Assembly (NCBI GenBank): GCA_902793875.1
Contig: CADBFL010000021.1
Location: forward strand, 1-13,615
Source of the DNA: an uncultured Eubacteriales bacterium
GTDB taxonomy: Bacteria; Bacillota; Clostridia; Peptostreptococcales; Anaerovoracaceae
Length of the DNA stretch: 13,615 nt
Direction: 5' to 3'
Every line of letters begins with the position of its first letter. The stretch's first letter is position 1. The position numbers and the translations under genes are program-made. The notes beneath the pieces were generated by a model, which did no database searches, had not been told where the DNA came from, and worked only from the letters and a program-made list of their open reading frames with translations. Below are positions 11,113 through 13,615 of the stretch, one piece after another.

Positions 11113-11124
11113 ATGCTGTATAGT
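11096..11124 (+). promoter_or_regulatory. Promoter of the CHAP-domain gene
   Basis: -35 TTGTCC (11096-11101), 17-nt spacer, -10 TATAGT (11119-11124). The expected start (about 11131) falls on or beside the ATG at 11132, implying a leaderless or nearly leaderless mRNA. Confidence 0.55.
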
Positions 11125-11131
11125 GTATGTG

Positions 11132-11761
11132 ATGGAAAATTATGACACAAGATATGTACAGGATGATGAGATCCGGGCGCGTATACGCGAGCGCAAAAAA
11201 CGCGCTGCTTTCAAGCGCCGCTGCATCTCGGCGGTGATAGCCGTACTGCTCGTGGCGGGCCTCGGAGCGGGGCTCGGTCATCTTGCGGGCAGGCTCGTCT
11301 ATTCCGTCGTCACAAGGGAACCCGTCAGCACTGCCGACGTGAACGTCCCGCTGGTCGGGACAGCGGCGTCGCAGCTCGGAAACGAGGGCGGAGAGCCGTA
11401 CTGCACATGGTACGGCTTCGACTACCGCGTAGAATGGTGCGCCTGCTTCATATCCTGGTGCGAAGACCGCTGCGGCCTTCTCGAAGCCGACAAGGCTCCT
11501 AAGTTTGCCATAGTCGGAGACGGAGCCGCCTGGTTCGAGAACCGGGACCAGTGGCTCAGGAGCAGCGACGCGCCGTCTGCCGGCGACCTCATCTTTTTCG
11601 ACTGGGACAGGGACGGGGTCTACGATCACGTCGGCATAGTCAGCGCGGTCGAGGACGATACCGTCTTCACCATCGAAGGCAATTCCTCTGATCGCTGCCG
11701 TCAGAAGCGCTACACTCTTGACAGTCCCGTCATAGCCGGATACGGCCACATAGTCTCCTGA
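11132..11761 (+). CDS. Membrane-anchored CHAP-domain peptidoglycan hydrolase
   Basis: 209 aa. A charged cytoplasmic N-terminus with many Arg/Lys (15-30) is followed by one membrane segment at about 31-60 (ISAVIAVLLVAGLGAGLGHL) and an external CHAP domain (about 75-209). CHAP enzymes are amidases or endopeptidases that cut peptidoglycan peptides. Visible active-site features are WCACFISWC (nucleophile Cys103), DHVGIV (His166) and IEGNSS (Glu182/Asn184); PSAGDLIFFDWDRDGVYDHV is the family core. No cell-wall binding module is present. ATG 11132 is chosen over the GTG at 11123 because the -10 covers the latter; no SD is seen. Divergent from the murB operon and upstream of murT. Confidence 0.85.
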   Translation: MENYDTRYVQDDEIRARIRERKKRAAFKRRCISAVIAVLLVAGLGAGLGHLAGRLVYSVVTREPVSTADVNVPLVGTAASQLGNEGGEPYCTWYGFDYRVEWCACFISWCEDRCGLLEADKAPKFAIVGDGAAWFENRDQWLRSSDAPSAGDLIFFDWDRDGVYDHVGIVSAVEDDTVFTIEGNSSDRCRQKRYTLDSPVIAGYGHIVS

Positions 11762-11785
11762 GGAGGCTTTCGCGCCGCTGCTGTG

Positions 11786-11804
11786 GCAAGTCCCCGGGAT
11801 TTGC
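11786..11804. other. Hairpin between CHAP gene and murT
   Basis: GCAAGTCC/GGATTTGC with a 3-nt loop, one G-T pair, no T-run. A possible -10 TAGAAT (11807-11812) follows it without a good -35. It may be a weak terminator or part of murT control. Confidence 0.3.
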
Positions 11805-11850
11805 TGTAGAATGGGACTGTTCAATTCACATAGATCGGAGAACTGTTTTT

Positions 11851-13197
11851 ATGGCAGGAGCAAAAATAAGAAGCGCGATCGCGCTTTGCAAGACAGCAAA
11901 CAGGATAGGCTCCCTCGCAGGACGCGGCAGCAGCATGCCGGGAAGCCTGGCTCTTAAGCTGTGCCCGGACATCCTCTCGCACATCGAGCTGCCTGAGACG
12001 GTGATAGCCGTTACCGGATCGAACGGAAAGACCTCGACCGTCGAGATGATCGCTCACATCCTTACAGAGAACGGTCTTACCGTCGCATGGAACAAGGCCG
12101 GGTCCAATCAGACCGAGGGCGTTGCCACATGCCTTCTCTGCGACTGCACGGCGGACGGCAGGGTAAAAAGCGATGTGGTGCTGCTCGAGAGCGACGAGCG
12201 TTTCGCGCGCCACACTTTCAGGTACTTCCACCCGAAGTACTACGTGATCACCAATCTCTACCGCGACCAGATGACGAGAAACGGTCATCCGGAGTGGGCT
12301 CACAGGGTCATAAAGGAGAGCATATACGACGACATGCACCTCATCCTCAACGCGGACGACCCTCAGATCGCGGATTACGGCTTCGGCCGCAGCGAGGTGA
12401 CATGGTTCGGCGCCGACCATCTCGAAGAAGATACGGAGACGAACACCACGCGCTACGACGACGGCGCCTTCTGCCCTGCCTGCGGCGGCAGGATGGTGTA
12501 CGAATACTACCATTACAATCACGCGGGCAAGTATCGCTGCACGAAGTGCGGATTCCACCGTCCGGACACGGACGTCACGATCACGGACGCCGACTACGAA
12601 GCGCAGCAGATAACCATCAACGGAAAATACAAGGTGCACCTGCCTTTCAGCAACATCGCTTACTGCTACAACACTCTCGCGGCCTTTGCGGCGTGCATGA
12701 AGGCGGGCATCGAAGCTGAAAAGATAATCGAAGCCATGGAGGGCTTCATCTCGCACAGCAAGAGGGTCGAGAGCTTCCGCGTGAACGGAAAGCCGGGCTA
12801 TCTGCTCGTTTCCAAGCACGAGAACTCCGTGGCTTATGACAGGGCGATCGAGACGGCGGCCAGAGACAGCCGGACGAGCTCCGTCATGGTCATAGTGGAT
12901 GAGATCAGCCGCAAGTACTTCACGAGCGAGACCTCGTGGATCTGGGACATCGACTTCGAAAAGCTGAACGTCCCTCAGGTGAAGCAGATCATACTTGCCG
13001 GCCTGTACTGCTGGGACCTGGATACCAGATTCGAGGTGACGGGAATACCGAAGGAGCGCATCACGGTCTGCGAGGACCTCGGCGAAGCGGCTCGCATCAT
13101 GGGGGAATCAGATACAGAGTGCTTCTATGTCATGACCTGCTTCGTCGACCAGATCAAGTTCAGGGCGCTGAAGGAAGTCGAAGAGACGGGAGAGTGA
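11851..13197 (+). CDS. murT: MurT-like lipid II isoglutaminyl synthase subunit
   Basis: 448 aa. A Mur-ligase-type protein: ATP loop VTGSNGKTST (54-63), AGSNQTEGVAT, NLYRDQ (135-140) and LNADDP (166-171). A zinc ribbon is inserted in the middle domain (CPAC at 208-211 and CTKC at 230-233), followed by a DUF1727 C-domain with TSWIWDIDFE. In Gram-positive cocci MurT with GatD amidates the D-Glu of lipid II using glutamine. ATG 11851, GGAGA 10 nt upstream. The C-domain differs from what I expect: SKHENSV (321-327) where MurT has a KNP motif, and Glu360 where an Asp completes the GatD catalytic triad. With the gene that follows, it looks like a divergent pair. Confidence 0.9.
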   Translation: MAGAKIRSAIALCKTANRIGSLAGRGSSMPGSLALKLCPDILSHIELPETVIAVTGSNGKTSTVEMIAHILTENGLTVAWNKAGSNQTEGVATCLLCDCTADGRVKSDVVLLESDERFARHTFRYFHPKYYVITNLYRDQMTRNGHPEWAHRVIKESIYDDMHLILNADDPQIADYGFGRSEVTWFGADHLEEDTETNTTRYDDGAFCPACGGRMVYEYYHYNHAGKYRCTKCGFHRPDTDVTITDADYEAQQITINGKYKVHLPFSNIAYCYNTLAAFAACMKAGIEAEKIIEAMEGFISHSKRVESFRVNGKPGYLLVSKHENSVAYDRAIETAARDSRTSSVMVIVDEISRKYFTSETSWIWDIDFEKLNVPQVKQIILAGLYCWDLDTRFEVTGIPKERITVCEDLGEAARIMGESDTECFYVMTCFVDQIKFRALKEVEETGE

Positions 13198-13201
13198 TAA
13201 A

Positions 13202-13615
13202 TTGAGCATAAAGATACTTCATTTGTTCCATGATCTGATGAACCTCTACGGCGACTACGGCAATGTGGTCATACTGAAAAAGAGGCTCGAAGAGCTCGGC
13301 ATGGATGTCGAAGTCGACGAAAGGAGCGAATCCGACGTCCTCTTTGACGGCAGTTCGTACGACTTCATATACTGCGGCGCGGGCACCGAGAAAAAGCGCG
13401 ACAAGGCGCTCGGTCTTCTCTCGGCCGAAAAGGATGCGCTGAAGGAAGCCATCGAGGCGGGGGTCCACGTGCTCTTTACCGGAAATTCCTGGGAGATGCT
13501 CGGAAAGAGCATACACACCGTGGACGGCGAGGACATTCCGGGGCTCGGCATATTCGATTACACCACGACCGAGGTCGATACGAGGATCACTCACGACATA
13601 GTCGCCGAGACCGGA
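13202..13615 (+). CDS. gatD: GatD-like class I glutamine amidotransferase, 5' part
   Basis: The first 138 residues are visible; the gene runs off the right edge. A TTG start 4 nt after the murT stop, with GGGAG upstream, suits a translationally coupled pair. ILHLFHDLMNLYGDYGNVVI (5-24) is the GatD/CobB-CobQ-type N-terminus, and YDFIYCGAGTEKKRD matches the next conserved stretch. At the nucleophile elbow, where active GatD has Cys-Gly-Gly, this protein reads LFTGNSWEMLG (91-101) with no Cys. Either it is a non-hydrolysing partner or it belongs to a different GatD-like subgroup. The His of the triad lies outside the window. Confidence 0.85.
   Translation, partial: MSIKILHLFHDLMNLYGDYGNVVILKKRLEELGMDVEVDERSESDVLFDGSSYDFIYCGAGTEKKRDKALGLLSAEKDALKEAIEAGVHVLFTGNSWEMLGKSIHTVDGEDIPGLGIFDYTTTEVDTRITHDIVAETG

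Noticed and set aside
11821..12819. 332-codon minus-strand frame opposite murT
   Set aside because: murT is unmistakable on the plus strand; the antisense frame shows no motif or ribosome site of note.

Overview
The window looks like a chromosomal segment of a Gram-positive Bacillota, most likely a Clostridia-class anaerobe. It carries WhiA, a RapZ/YvcJ homologue, a MurT/GatD pair, TTG and GTG starts, and typical Firmicutes SD sequences. I cannot name the species.

Left third (about 1-3560): an accessory island that is AT-richer than the rest, with everything read on the minus strand. Following transcription, it starts with a good sigma-A-type promoter (2745-2773). A leader follows with a 42-codon peptide and a strong intrinsic terminator whose 5' arm can instead pair with an upstream antiterminator segment. 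Next come a 39-aa small ORF and an XRE-family regulator, then a very tightly packed tRNA array: Gly(TCC), Leu(CAG), Arg(ACG), Lys(CTT), Thr(TGT), Lys(TTT), Leu(TAA), Met(CAT) and, further on, Ser(GCT). Interleaved with and following the array are five candidate Y-RNA-like non-coding RNAs. Each has a terminal stem (AAG.../...CTT) whose sequence differs while pairing is kept, followed by an (A/C)AGCAAY motif. Two of the five enclose a complete tRNA-like domain. The last lies just upstream of a DUF2828 gene (Ro60/TROVE-like class), which runs off the left edge. Two Leu tRNAs and one tRNA-like domain carry a related 27-30 nt insert at the same position of the T-loop; removing it restores a canonical T-loop in all three. 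I read the island as an RNA-binding/RNA-repair module (Ro-like protein + Y RNAs + tRNAs) with an attenuated regulator. Behind its promoter lie a short gene remnant and a truncated RhuM gene.

Middle (3583-3864): two tandem intrinsic terminators on the minus strand and two 47-nt hairpins that share one architecture but differ in sequence.

Right two thirds (3865-11052): a seven-gene minus-strand housekeeping operon. In transcription order it encodes a membrane-anchored hypothetical protein, an AI-2E family transporter, MurB, a PHP-domain hydrolase, RapZ, WhiA and an RlmD-type 23S rRNA methyltransferase. Spacing is short or overlapping. yvcK, usual between rapZ and whiA, is absent.

Right end (11084-13615): overlapping divergent promoters separate that operon from plus-strand genes: a membrane-anchored CHAP-domain protein that may be expressed from a leaderless mRNA, then murT and the start of a gatD-like gene. 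The GatD-like protein lacks the expected nucleophilic cysteine, and its MurT partner also departs from motifs I expect at the glutaminase/ligase interface. Cell-wall genes (murB, CHAP, murT-gatD) thus lie on both sides of the divergent promoter.
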